From the NCBI GenBank assembly GCA_947073285.1, contig CAMTJT010000002.1, positions 62,001-126,000 of the forward strand: a DNA stretch of 64,000 nucleotides, written 5' to 3'. Made by a program: the position numbers and the translations under genes. Each line of letters begins with the position of its first letter. Position 1 is the first letter of the stretch. The notes under the pieces are model-generated. The model searched no databases. It was not told the origin of the DNA and saw nothing but the letters and a program-made list of their open reading frames with translations. This document shows, in pieces, positions 22,701-37,700 of the stretch. Source of the DNA: an uncultured Clostridium sp. (GTDB lineage: Bacteria; Bacillota; Clostridia; TANB77; CAG-508).

Positions 22701-25700
22701 AAATATGATGGAACAGTATGGACTACAGGATACAATGGCAATGGAGAACTAGGAAATGACTCTACAGTAAGTAGAACAACTGTAGAATGTATAAGTAATC
22801 CAAAACTAGAAGTAGACCAAAAATATTTATTATTTACAGATAAACTTGGAGAAACTAAAAAACTAAATGTAAAAGTAAATAGTGGATTCAACTTACTAAC
22901 AGATACAGCAGCAGCTGGAGTAAATACATTTAAAAGCTTAAATACCAATGTAGTAGAAGTAGATCAAACAGGAAATGTAATATCAACAGGAAGCGGAACA
23001 ACTTATATCAAAATAACAAATGAAACTACAGGATTAACTGCTACTGTAAAAGTAGTAGTACCACATAGAGATGGAATCACTATTCCTAAAATAGTAGGTG
23101 GAGCAAACCATTATGTAGCATTAAAAGCAGATGGAACCGTTTGGACATGGGGATATAACGGTTATGGACAATTAGGTATTGGAAACACCACTAACCAATT
23201 AGAACCAGTAAAAACTACTATGTCAGATGTAATTGACATAGCAGCAGGAACAAACTATACAGCAGTACTTAAAAAAGATGGAACTGTTTGGGTAACAGGA
23301 CAAAATAACTATGGACAATTAGGACAAAATAATACTAATAACACAAATAACTTTGTACAAGTAAAATCAGAAAATGGACTAGGAAATCTAGAAGGCATTG
23401 TAGCAATAACAGCTGTAAACTACCATATGGCAGCACTTAAAAATGATGGAACTGTTGTAGCATGGGGATACAATGCTTATGGACAACTAGGAAATAATAC
23501 TACAACTACAGCAAAATTACCAACAAGAGTAAGACGTGTAAGTAGTATTATGGATATAGCAGCAGGACGGAAACTTCTTAATTCTATTAGACTCAGATGG
23601 AAGCGTATGGGCTACAGGACATAGTAATTATGGACAATTAGGACAAAATAATATGACAACTAGTAAAATACCAGTAAAAATGCTAAATCCAGAAGGAACA
23701 GGCATTATAACGAATATCTTAAAAGTAGCTGCAGGTAGCAACCATACAGTTTTATTAAGCGAGGATGGAAAAATTTATTCAGCCGGATATAACGGATATG
23801 GAGCATTAGCAATTGGAAATACTACTAATAAAAGTTTAGTAGTAGCAGCAAAAGATAGTAGCAAAGCACAAATTACAGATGCAGTAGATATTGTTGCAAA
23901 ACATCATAGTACTACTATTTTAAGAAAAGATGGAAGCATTTACACTGCTGGATACAATGGATATGGACAAGCAGCAAATAAAACAACAACAGCTAATAAA
24001 GTATTTACTAAAATGCTTGGAGAATATGGAGAAGGAGACTTTACAAATGCTTTACTTGCAGCAAATACTAATAATTCAGTAGCAGTAGCAGATAATATTG
24101 GTAGAGTATATACTGCTGGATATAACGCATATGGACAATTAGGAGATAAATCACTAAAAAATGCTAACTACTTAGTAGGTATTAGCCATACAAGTTTAGA
24201 GGTAAAAGAAGCAATTATTACACTAGATGGAATTGGGGCACAAAAACAAATAGAAGCAAAAGTAAACTTAGGATTTAATATTTTATACAATAACTTAGAA
24301 ACAGAAACCTATACCTATAAAGTACTAAATAAAGACATTGCAAGTATAGACCAAAATGGAAATGTTACAGCATTAAAATATGGAAGTACTAGTATTGAAA
24401 TTACAAATGTAGAAACAGGAAATAAAGCAATTGTTATTGTTAATGTAGTAAGAAAAGGAGATATAGCAAACCCTAAAGTGGTAGCCGGAATCGACTATAA
24501 TGTAGCATTAAAATCAGATGGAACTGTTTGGACATGGGGTTATAACAACTATGGAGAACTAGGTTTAGGAGACAATGTAAGACATTTAGAACCAACTAAA
24601 GTAAATATAGAAGGAGTTATAGATATAGCAGTAGGAAACCACCATACTTTACTTTTAAAACAAGATGGAACAGTATGGGCTATGGGATTAAATAACTATG
24701 GACAATTAGGTAACAATAATACAACAAATACAAACTTACCAGTACAAGTACAAAACTTAAAAAATATTATCAGAATAGAAGCAGGAGCAAATCATTCAGT
24801 AGCATTAAAATCAGATGGAACAGCTTATTCATGGGGATATAACGCATATGGACAATTAGGGGATAATACAACAACAAGAAGAAGCCTTCCAGTAGAAGTA
24901 AGAAGAATAAAAGATATAAAAGAAATATCAGTAGGTAGACATTCGACAGCTGCTCTTGATATGGATGGAAATGTTTGGGTATGGGGACTAAACACATCTG
25001 GACAATTAGGACTAGGAAATAAAACAAATGTAATACTACCAACAAAATTAACAACAATTACAAATGTAAAACAAGTAGAACTAGGAACAAACTATGGAAT
25101 AATTGTAACCGAAGACAAAGAAGTATATAGTTTTGGTGTAAATAACGTAGGACAATTAGGAATAGGAAACAAAACAGCAAAAACCGTTCCAACCAAAGTT
25201 ATGAAAGAAGATGGAACAGCACTTACTAATATAGAATATGTGTCAGCTGGAACAAAACATGTTATAGCTAAAACACAAGATGGACTAGCATATGGTTGGG
25301 GATTAGATAGTAATTCTCAATTAGGAGATGAACAAACAACTAATAAATTAAATCCAGTAGAAATTAAATATGATAGTACATCAGACAAAATAACACAAGT
25401 GTTAGAAGTAGCTGCAGGAGACACACATAGTATTTTAGTAAAAGAAGATGGAACAGTATGGACAACAGGAAAGAATAACTATGGACAAATAGGAGACGAC
25501 ACTACCATCAATAGAAAAGCATGGGTATGTATTAGTGATATTAGAATAAAAGTAAAAGAAACTTCTATTACCATAAACAAAATAGGAGGAGAATATAACT
25601 TAAGCCCAGTATTAGGAGTAGGATTTAACCTATTATATAATGATGGAGCAGATGGAGATTTTGTATACAGTAGTAAAGATATTAAAATAGCAGAAGTTAC

Positions 25701-28700
25701 ACAAAAAGGTGTTATTACAGGTAACAAACGTGGAAAAACCAAAATAGGAATTACAGAAACAAATACAGAAAAAATAATTTATGTAGATGTTTATGTTTTA
25801 GAAGAAAATGATATTGCTTTCCCACAAGTAGTAACTAGAGGATACACCACAGTAGCACTAAAATCAGACGGAACTGTTTGGACATGGGGACAAAATAGTG
25901 AAGGACAATTAGGCTTAGGAGATAACAATAATAGAATTGCACCAACAAAAGTACAAATAGATAATGTTGTAAAAATAGCAACAAGTGGAACACATACACT
26001 TGCCCTAAAGAAAGATGGAAGCGTATTTGCATGGGGAGCAAATAGTGCAGGAGAATTAGGACAAGGTGATACACAAAGTTCAAATATACCAATGCAAGTA
26101 AAAGACGAAACAGGAACAGAGATGCTAAAAGACATAAAAGAAATCGAAACAGCAAGTCAACTTTCTATGGCAGTAACAAATGATGGAAAGGTATATACAT
26201 GGGGACTTGGAACATCAGGTCAAATTGGAATAGGAACAAAAGTAAACAAAACATTACCAACAAAAACAAATGGATTATCGAACATTACCAAAATAGCAGG
26301 AGGAGATTTATCATGTTATGCTCTAACAGATGAAGGTGAAGTTTATAGTTGGGGAGCAAATGCAAAAGGACAATTAGGAGATGGAACAGTAACCCTAAGA
26401 CCAGAACCAGTAATTGTACCAAACCTAACAGGAGTAATAGATGTTAAGGCATCTAGCACAGGGCAAGTATTAGCATTAAAAGATGATGGAACTGTTTGGG
26501 GATGGGGATATAGCACTTTAGGAGCACTTACAGATGTTGGAGGCTCAATTCCAAAACAACTAGCAGGAAAAGATGGCAGAATGAAAGACATTTCAGGAAT
26601 TTCAGCAGGATATTATACAGGAGGAGCTATTACAGATGAAGGAAAAGTATTAGCATGGGGAAGTAATGGCTATGGAGCACTTGGAAATGGTACAACTACT
26701 AATAGTACTATTCCAACAAATGTAATGGAAAATAACACAAAAGAATTAGACCAAATCTTCATCTTAGCAATGGGTAAAAACTATAGTGTATATGCAAAAG
26801 AAAATGGAGAAGTATGGGCAGTAGGATATAACGAATATGGACAATTAGGAAATAGCTCAACTGCAACTATTCATATGCCAGAAAATATTGCTAGTGACTA
26901 TATTGGTACACAAGAATTAGAGTTAATCTACCATGGACTAGAAGAACAAAAACAAATTCATGCAACCTATTATTCAGGATTTAACTTATATAATAATGAA
27001 ACTGTACAAACTATTAACTATAGCTCTCAAGACGAAACAATAGCAGTTGTAGATCAAAATGGAGTTGTTACTTCAAAAGGAGTAGGAAAAACCTATATAG
27101 ATATTACAGCAGGAAACCTAGCGAGAAGATACGAAATAAATGTATTAAAACCAGAAGAAATTGCAGTAATGGACGCTAAAGGAGGTTTAAGACATACTTT
27201 AGCAATTAAAACAAATGGAACACTATGGGCATTTGGAGATAATAGTTATGGACAATTAGGTCTAGGAAATATAGAAAGTAGTAATTATCAAGAACCACAA
27301 GAAGTAAAACTACCAGAAGGCATAAAATTTAGCAAAATAGCAGTAGGGTATAACCATAGTTTAGCACTAGATACAAACGCAAATGTATACAGCTTTGGAC
27401 TAAATACAGCAGGACAATTAGGAAATAACTCAAACTTAAATAGTGGAGAACTAGTAAAAGTAGAAAATTTACAAAACATTGTAAAAATAGTAGCATACAA
27501 AAATACAAGTTATGCCTTAAATGCAAACGGAGAAGTATATGCATGGGGAGAAGGATACACAAAAGAGCCTACTAAATTAAACTTCCCAGCAAAAGTAATA
27601 GATATAACAGGAAAACTATTATTATCAGAATATGGAACAGTTTGGGAAATACAAAACTTAAACAAAAAAATAAGCGGATTAAATAACATAGTAGAAATTG
27701 CATCAGGAGATAGTCATAATTTAGCTTTAAGAGCAGATGGAACCGTATATAGCTTAGGATATAATGGTTATGGGCAATGCGGAACAGGAAATACTACAAA
27801 TATAAATGAAGCAGTAGCAATTGAAAATTTACAAAAAATAGAATCTGTAAAAGCAGCAGGAGATACATCTTATCTATTAAGTACAGCAGGAGAAGTATAC
27901 AGCTTTGGTAGAAATACAAAATCAAGTTTAGGAACAGGAACAAAAGAAGCATCTATTTCTAAGCCAACAAAAATACAAAGTCAAATGGTACATAAAATTT
28001 CAGCAGGTCAAAACTATGGTGTATATGTAAATGATGAAGGATTTGTATATACTTGGGGTAACAATAATTATGGACAACTAGCACAAGGGGAACAAGAAAT
28101 AATTACTCCTAGCGTAATTGGAAGCGTAAAAATAGTACCAGAACAAAGCTATATTACAATACAAGAAGGTCAAAGCAAAGAAATTGGGGTAACACTAAAT
28201 AATACATTCAACTTAAGACAAGATATTATAGATAGCCAAGGATTTACTTTTGAAACAATAAATGGGCAAATCGCTACAATGCAAGGAAATACAGTAACAG
28301 GTGTTCAAAGTGGAATTACTCCTAGCGTAATTTCTCATAACACTTCTGGTAAAAAAGCAGCAGTATATATTGAAGTATTAAAAGAAAACGCAAAATCAGT
28401 AATAGACGTAAAAGCAGGAGAAGACTTTAATATAGCACTAAAAGCAGACGGAACTGCATGGAGCTTCGGAGCAAATACTTATGGAGAATTAGCATTAGGA
28501 AATACAGCAAACTATAATGAACCACAACCAATATCATTAGAAGCAAGAATAAGACAAATTGCAGTAGGAAATCACCATATGTTAGCCTTAACAGAAAATG
28601 GGGTAGTATATGCAGCAGGGCAAAACAAAAATGGACAATGTGGTAATGGAACAGATACTAATGCAAAAGACTTAGTAGAAGTATTAGACGAAAACGGAAA

Positions 28701-31700
28701 ACAGATCCAAAATATTGTAATGATAACTGCAAAAGAAAATACAAGCTATTTATTAGATAAAGAAGGAACTGTATATGCTTGTGGAAATGGCTATTATAAA
28801 CTAGCAACAAAACTAGAAAATATAACAGATAAAATCATACAAATTAGTGGAAACTATGGAATAACCATAGAAAAGAAAGTAATAGATTTAACCACAGGAA
28901 AACAAATAGAAAACTTAAATGAAATTATTAAAATAGCACAAGGAACCAATCATGTATTATTCTTAAGTAGCAACAAAACAGTATATAGCATGGGAACAAA
29001 TACAAATGGACAATGTGGAACTGGAACAAAAACAAATGTAGTAGTGCCAACACAGGTAAAAAATAACATAGGAAATGGCATCTTAGAAAATGTAGTAGAA
29101 ATAGCAGCAGGTAAAAACTATAGCATGGCAGTCTTAGCAGATGGCAATGTTTATACTTGGGGTTCAAACGAAAACCATAAACTAGGACAAGAACAAACAA
29201 ATGACCAAATTTTACCAAAGAAAAATAGCAATATTAAAGACGCTGTTTTAGTAGCAGCAGGAAGTAATCATGCAATTTATGTAGAAAAAAACGGAAATGT
29301 ATATGCATATGGAAATGGAGAAAAAGGAAACTTAGGAAACGGAGTAGATGCAAACTCAACTATTCCAGTACTAGTAGGTTCAGAAGAAATTGTGTTAAAT
29401 AGCAATCATATTACAATAAAAGTAGACGAACAAACAGATATTAACGCAAAAATTAAATCATTTAACTTATACAATCATACAAAACAAGAAGGGTTAACTT
29501 ATAAGTCAAATGATAATGAAATCATAACAATAGATAATACTGGAAAAATAACAGGTATCAAAGAAGGAAACGCTAGTATTACAGTAACACAAGAAGGAAC
29601 ACAAAATAAATCTATTGCACAAGTAACTGTTATTAGAAAAACAGCATATATTAACCCACAGGTTAAAACAACAAATTCTACACAAGTAATTTTAAAAGCA
29701 GATGGAACCGTATGGACTTATGGTGCAGGCTCAAATGGAGAATTGGGTGATGGAACTGATCATGCAAATGACAACCTAAACAAAGTAGAATTCAACCAAG
29801 AGGTTAAAATAATAGAAATTGCAGTAGGAGAAAGCCATGTATTAGCACTAGATGATAAAGGTAATGTATGGGCATGGGGAGCAAATAATTATGGACAATG
29901 TAGCAATAGCACAAATAGTAACAACAATAAACCAGTAAAAGTAGCATTAGATGAAAAAATTATAAAAATAGCAGCAGGAAATAATAGCTCTTATGCAATT
30001 ACAAAAGATAATTACTTAATTACATGGGGACTAAATACAGATGGACAATGTGGTGTTGGAAATTATGATAATACAGTAGCACCAACAAAAGTAAAAACAT
30101 TGAAAAATGTATTAGAAGTAAAAGCAGGAAAATCACATGCAGTAGTAATTACAACAGATGGAACTGTATATGCTACAGGAAACAATAGCTTTGGAACAGT
30201 AACAGGGGATGACTATAAAGTAAATACCTTTAAAGAAGTAAAAGACTTAAAAGACGTAGTATATCTATCAGCAGGAGAATATCATAATATTGCACTAAAT
30301 ACTCAAGATGAAGTATACGTATGGGGATATAATGTATATGGACAATTAGGTACAGGAGATACCAATACAACTAATAAACCTACTAAAATAGAGTTACAAG
30401 GTGCAAAACAAGTAGAAGCAGGAAAATCACATACAGTTATTCTTACAAAAGAAGGAAAACTATATAGCACAGGACTTAACAGTTTAGGACAATTAGGAAC
30501 AACAAGCAGTAATAATCAAGTAAACTATACATTAGTAGATACCATAGAAGAAATTTATACAATAGACAGTGGAAATACTTATGATATAGCAGTAAAACAA
30601 GATGGAAGCGTATTTGCATGGGGAGACTACTACCATGGAGTAGGTACAGTTACAACTAATTCTAATAGTAGACTGCCAGTACAAATAGGAATAAGCCATT
30701 TCTATTTACAAGAAAATGATATTGCAGTAAATAAAGATACTAGTAAAAAACTAAACGTTAATCCACAATTTGAATTTAATGTATTTGAAGAAAATATAGC
30801 AAACAATGACTTTAGCTATAGTTCATTAAATGAGGAAATAGCTACTGTAGATGAAAATGGAAATGTTACTGGTAAAAAAGTAGGAACAACATGGGTAAAA
30901 GTAATAGAAAATACAACAAAACAAGAACAAATTGCCATTATTAGAGTAATAGAACCAGAAAATAAAGTAGCACCAAAAATAGCAGGAGGAACTAATTATG
31001 CAGTAGCATTAAAAGCAGATGGAAGTATTTGGAGCTTTGGATATAACTCAAATGGAGAATTAGGAACAGCAGATTTTGTAGCATCTAATGTACCAAAAGA
31101 AATTAATATCTTAAAATCTTATACAGATATCAGTGCAGGAGATAACTTCACACTAATGCTTATGAGAGATGGAAGTGTATGGAGTGTAGGAGATAATCAA
31201 TATGGACAATTAGGACAAGGAGATAGAACCTCACATCAAGCACCAACTATTATTTCAAATTTAGAAAATGTAATTAAAATAGCAGCTGGAAGTAAACATG
31301 GTGTAGCATTAACAAAAAATGGAGAAGTATATACATGGGGTGCAAATACCAATGGAAAATTAGGCTTAGGAAACAAAGAAACAAAAGATATACCAACCAA
31401 AGTAAACTTACCAGGAATTACAATTGTAGACATTGCAGCAGGAGAAGGATATATTGCATTAGTAGATAATAATGGAGAAATTTATGTTAGTGGAAAAGTA
31501 GCTAGTATAGAAAGTAGCATACCTGTAAAATTAGAAAAAATTACTCCTAGCGTAAAAGTAGCAGGAGGAAAAGAACTAATGGTACTTACCAAAGAAGGAA
31601 ATGTATTACTAGTTTCAGACACAATTACACAAATTTATGCAGGAAAAGATGCAGTAGATATTTCAGCAAAAGGAAATAATTACATGATCTTAACAAACAG

Positions 31701-34700
31701 TGGAAAGTTAATAAACTATGGAGTAAATACAAATGGAGAATTAGGAATAGAAAATGGAGCGAACTTGAGCACAGCTACTGAAATTGCAACAAACGAAAAA
31801 GTAATTAGTATCGGAAGCGGTATGAACAATACATACTATATTGCAGAAAATGGAAGAGTTTATGCTTGTGGAAATAACCAATATGGTTCTTTAGGAAATG
31901 AAACTACAGAAAACTCAAATACTTATACTTTAGTTGGAAAACGCAAATTTACAGTAAAACCAGATAATATCTTAATGAGTGTAAATGATATTTTAGATTT
32001 AGAAGTAGAATCATCAAGATATAATGTATTAAAACAAGACCAAAGAACAAAAGAAGATTTTGAATGGACTTCAAATGATACAGCAGTTGTAACAGTAGAA
32101 GAAGCTGCTAAAATAAAAGCAATAGCAGAAGGAGAAACCACTTTAACAATTGTTCAAAAAGATACAGGGGCAAAGCAAGAAATAAAAGTAGTAGTAGAAC
32201 CACTAGAGGCACAGAGAATAGAAAAATTAACAGTCAACAATATTGATGCAAAAGTAGTAGGAATAAAACAATATGAAGTAATAATTGCAACAGATGATAC
32301 AACAGGCAATTTACTAGTTACTACAAAAGATAAAACAGATAAAATTAGTATAGATGGTGGAAATACTTGGTATGAGCAAGGAAGTTTAATACAAACAATT
32401 AACTTACCAGCAGAAGAAACACAAATACCAATAAAAGTTCAAACAGCAAATGGAACAGAATTTGACTATACCTTAACTGTTATTAAACAATCCAATGATA
32501 CAACACTTCAAAGTCTAACAGTAAATGGAGAAGAGGCTACTCCAACTACAGGAAATAATTACTCAATTATCTTAGAAGACATAGATCAAGTTACAATAAA
32601 AGCAATTACAACACACCAAAAAGCAGAAGTAGGAATAGACAGTAAAGAACCTGTTATACATGAAACAACAGAAGATATTTCTATAAAAGATACTTTAATT
32701 AGAACTGTACCAATTAAAGTAGTAGCACAAAGTGGAAAAGAAGTAAATTATGTACTAACTATTTTCAAAAAATCAGCGTTAACAGAACTAGAAAGCTTAA
32801 CAGTAGATGGAGTAGAAACTACAAAAAATAACTATTTAAACTATAGTATTGTGGTAGAAAAAGATACAAAAGAAGTAGACATTAAAGCAGTAGCATTATA
32901 TGACTTAGCAAAAGTAAACATCCATAATCTAGGGGAAGAAGAAAAACAAACAACAAGAACTATTACTTTAAATGAAAATGAAACAATTGTTAAAATTAAA
33001 GTAAGAGTAGACGAAATAGAAAAAGAATATACTTTAACCATTACTAAAAAAGTAGATAGCTCAAGTTTAGCGCAACTATTTGTAAATGGAGAAAAAGCAG
33101 TTAAAATAAGCGAAAATAACTATGAAGCAGTAGTAGCAGCAAACAGCAAAACAGCAGAGGTTTTAGCAATAGCTGCAGTAAATACAAGTACAGTACAAAT
33201 AGGAACAAATGCAGCACAAATAGGTAGGTCACAAGTAACAGTAGAAACCAATGAAAATAATAATGTATATACCATTACAATTACAGATGCGCAGGATTTA
33301 AGCAAAACAGCAACCTATACTTTAACTATCAAAAAGCCATCTACAGATAACAGTTTAAAATATATTACTATTTCAAATAATGAAATATCAGTAACAGCAG
33401 TAAGACAAGAAGGTACAGACATTTACAAAGCAAAAATAAACGAAAAATACGAAAACTTAAAAATATTAGCAGTAGCAAACTATGAACTATCAGAAGTAGC
33501 AATAAAAGACAACAACTATCAAGTAAAACAAGACACGCTAGACATCATTTTTGAAGAAGAAACAGCAAGTTATTTAATTAAAGTAAAAGCACAAGGTGGA
33601 GAAGAAAAAACATATACATTAGTACTAGAAAAACAATCTAGTGATACAACATTAGAATATGTAAAAGTAAATAATGCAGAAGCAATTAAATCAGAAGAAA
33701 AACAAGACACCTATGAAATTACTTTAACTGAAAGACAAGAAAATGTAACAGTAAATGTAAAAACAGCAAATAGTGCAGCAGAAGTTGCTTTAAATAATGT
33801 AGTATATGAACTAAATGAAATTATAAAAACAATACCAATGGACGCAAAAGAGGTAACTGTTAAAATCAATGTAAAAGCAGAAGATGGTACTTTAAAAACA
33901 TATAACCTAATCATCCATAGTGTACCAGATAATACAAAACTTACAGAGATTTTAGTAAATGGGGTAAAAGCTACCTTAGGACCATACACAAATAAATATA
34001 TTGCAAGAGTACCAAGCAATTTAACTACTTATGAAGTAACTGCTAAAGCAGAAGATAGTAAAGCAAGTGTACAAATAGCACAAAATGCAGAAGAAATAGC
34101 ACAAAGTACACAAAACATAGCAAAAGAACAAACTGCACCTACAACAACTACAATTAAAGTAACAGCACAAGATAAAGAAAGCAAAGAAACTTATTACTTA
34201 GAAATTGTGCCAAGACAGACAAACACAAAATTAGAATACTTAAAAGTAGAAGATAACTTTGTAGAAAAAGCAGAAGACGGAGAATATTATGTTAAAGTAA
34301 TTCAATCAAAACAAACTGTAAACATAGAGGCAAAAGCAGCAGACGAAAATGCAGTAGTAGGAATTGATGAACAAGGAAGTAAAAATATTGTTACAAAACA
34401 GAAGGACTTAACAGGAAATAAAACTATATTTGAAATTAAAGTAACAGCAGAAGATGGAAATGAACAAATCTATAAACTAAATGTAGAAAAAATGTCAGAT
34501 GATACAAGCTTAGTAGGAATTTATGTAGACGGTAATATCGTTACTCCAATAGACGGAAAATATATAGCAAAAATAGGAAACAACAATCAAGCAGAAGTAA
34601 AAGTAATAACAACAGATAAAAATGCAACTATTTCTATTGATGGAGCAGATGATGCCGTGCAAGAAGATACACAAGTAATCGATGTAGCAGAAGAAGAAAA

Positions 34701-37700
34701 AACCATCGAAATTACGATAACTGCAGAAGACGGAAGCAAAAAAATCTATCCATTAACTTTAAAGAAAAACTCAAAAGACAATACTTTACTATCTATTACA
34801 GCAAAAGGAATAGAAGATAAACAAATCGTACAAACATCAGAAACTACTTACCAAATGATCGTGTCTAATGAATTAGAAGAAGTAGAAGTAACAGCAATTA
34901 CATCAAGTAAAGTAGCAAATATAAAAATAGAAAATAATGAGTATGAAGTAAATACACAAACAAAGCAAATCAATATACCAAATGATACAACAATAGTAAC
35001 AATAACTGTAAAAGCAGAAAGTGGAGAAGAAAAAGAATATACTTTAACAATCATTAAAAAATATGTATTAACTTTAGACAGTATAGTAGTAGATGGAGAA
35101 GTAATTACACCAGCAGAAGATGGAAGCTATACAGCTTGGGTAGATACTGCTAGTAGCCAAAGCCAAGTTATTGTAACACCAACCTCAAGCAAAGCAAATG
35201 TAATAGTAGAAAATGTGGTAGATCATATAGGAACTACAAACTTTAATGTACAAACACCAGAAGAAGAAACTATCGTAAAAATAATAGTAAAATCACCAGT
35301 AGAAGAAGAACAAATAGAACATACCTTAAAAATTAGAAAAAAATCTTCAGATACAAGCTTAGAATATGTAAAAGTAGAAGGACAAGTAGGAACCGAAGAA
35401 GAAGACGGAAGTTACACTGTAAAAGTACCAGTCCAAAATGATAATTATCATATGGAAGTAAAAGCAGCAAATGAATATGCATATGTAAAAATAGAAAATG
35501 GGGAATATGCACTAGGAGCAGCTAGTCTTGATATAGACTTAAGTACAGTAAATGAAAAACAAGTAACTGTTACAGTAAAAGCACAAAACGGAACTGAAAA
35601 AACATATACTGTAAATATTCAAAAGGTATCTAGTGATAATACAATTAAAATAGTAAAAGTAGGAAATGTAGAAATACAAGAAGAAAATGGTATTTATAAA
35701 GCCTTTGTAAAAGAAGATGTAACTACCGCAAACTTGTATATAGAAACAACAAACCAAGGTGCAAAAATACAATTAGGAGAAGACGACGAAAAAATTCACA
35801 CAGTAACAAAAGATATTACAATGGATCAAACAGAAAAAACAATTGGGGTAAAAGTAACAGCAGAAGATGGAAGTGTGAAACAATATAGTGTTGTTATTGC
35901 CAAAGAATCAGATGATACAGGAATACAAAATGTTAAAGTAGATGAAAAAGGAGCAATTGTAGTAGACGAAGAAACTTACTATATTACAGCAACTCCAGGA
36001 GCAAAAGAAGTAACAGTAGAAGTAACAGCAGCAAATGCTTATGCCAATGTACAAATCAATGGAAGCGAAAAACAAGTAGGAAAAAATACAGTAAAAGTAA
36101 GCTTGCCAGAAGGTACAAAAGTAGTACCAGTTTCAATTGTTATTACAGCACAAAATGGAAAAGACACTAAAACATATACTTTAAATATAGAACAAGTATC
36201 TAATAACACTAATATTAGTAAAGTACAAGTAAATGGAAAAGATGTAACTACTTATGATGAAGAAACTAAAACTTATACCTATATCATTGATTACACAATT
36301 GATGAATCAACTGTTTATGTTCAAACAGAAAATGAACAAGCAAGTGTTAGAATAGAAGCAGGAGCACTTAATAAACATGAAGCTACAGAAGATGTATCAA
36401 CAGCAGGAGAAGAAAACCATATTACAATAACAGTAGTCGCAGAAGATGGAAGCTTAGAAACAAGAATGCTAAATATTAAAAAATTATCACAAGATGCAAC
36501 CATTTTAAAACTATATGTAAATGAATTAGCCATTGAACCAGATGAAGATGGAAACTATACAGCAGAAGTATTAGAAAGCATTTTAAAATCTACAGTAAGA
36601 ATAAAAACAACCAATAAAGATGCACAAATACAAATTGATGGCGAAATTATGGAATCTAAAGGAGAAGCATCTAAAGAATATGAAACAGCAAATACAAGAC
36701 AACTTGTCATTTTAGTTAAAATAACAGCAGAAGATGGAATAACTACAAAAGAAACCACATTAACTATCAATGTTATTTCAGACAATAAAAACTTAGAGTA
36801 TGTAAAAGTAAATGGAAAAGAAGTAACAACCTATGATGAAAATACGAAAACCTATAAAGCATTTATACCAGCAGACTCTACACAAGCAGAAATTGAAGTA
36901 AAAGCACAAAGTAGTTATGCAAAATTAAATATAGACTCAAATGAAGCTACAGCAATCATTAACTATACAGCGCAAACACAGGAAGATATTACTTATGTAT
37001 ATGTAGACGTTATAGCAGAAGATGACAGTGTAAAAACTTATATAGTTGAGTTACAAAAAGAATCTACAGACAATACTTTAAAAGAATTATACAAAGATAA
37101 TGTTGTAGTAGACCCAGAAGAAGATGAAAACTATATTATCAATGTAGCAGAAGAAACAAAAGAAGTAACATTAAAAGCAGTAGCAAATAACGAGTATGCA
37201 CAAGTAGCAATAGGAACACAAGAAGCACAAATAGGAGAAAGTACAAGTATAATAACTTTAGCACAAGAAAAAACAACAATTATTACTATAACAGTAACAG
37301 CACAAGATAACTCACAAAAAACTTATACTGTTACAATTAATAAACAATCTGCTAATAATAAACTAGAATATGTAAAGGTAAATTCAGAGGAAATAACCAA
37401 CTACAACGAAGAAACAAAAACTTATGAAACCTTTATACCAGCAAATTCTACAAGTGCACTAATCGATATTAAAACACAAGATGCTTATGCAACAGTAGAA
37501 CTTCTAGAAGTAATAGGAACACAAGTAGTAAGTGTTAATAGCCAAACAGATGCACAAGAAACTTTAGTAGAAGTAATAGTAACAAGTGAAACTGGTGTAA
37601 GCGATACTTACTATATAAACCTAATAAAAATATCAACAGACGCTACATTAAAAGAAATTTATGTAGATGGAGAACAAATAACACCAGATGGAGAAGGAAA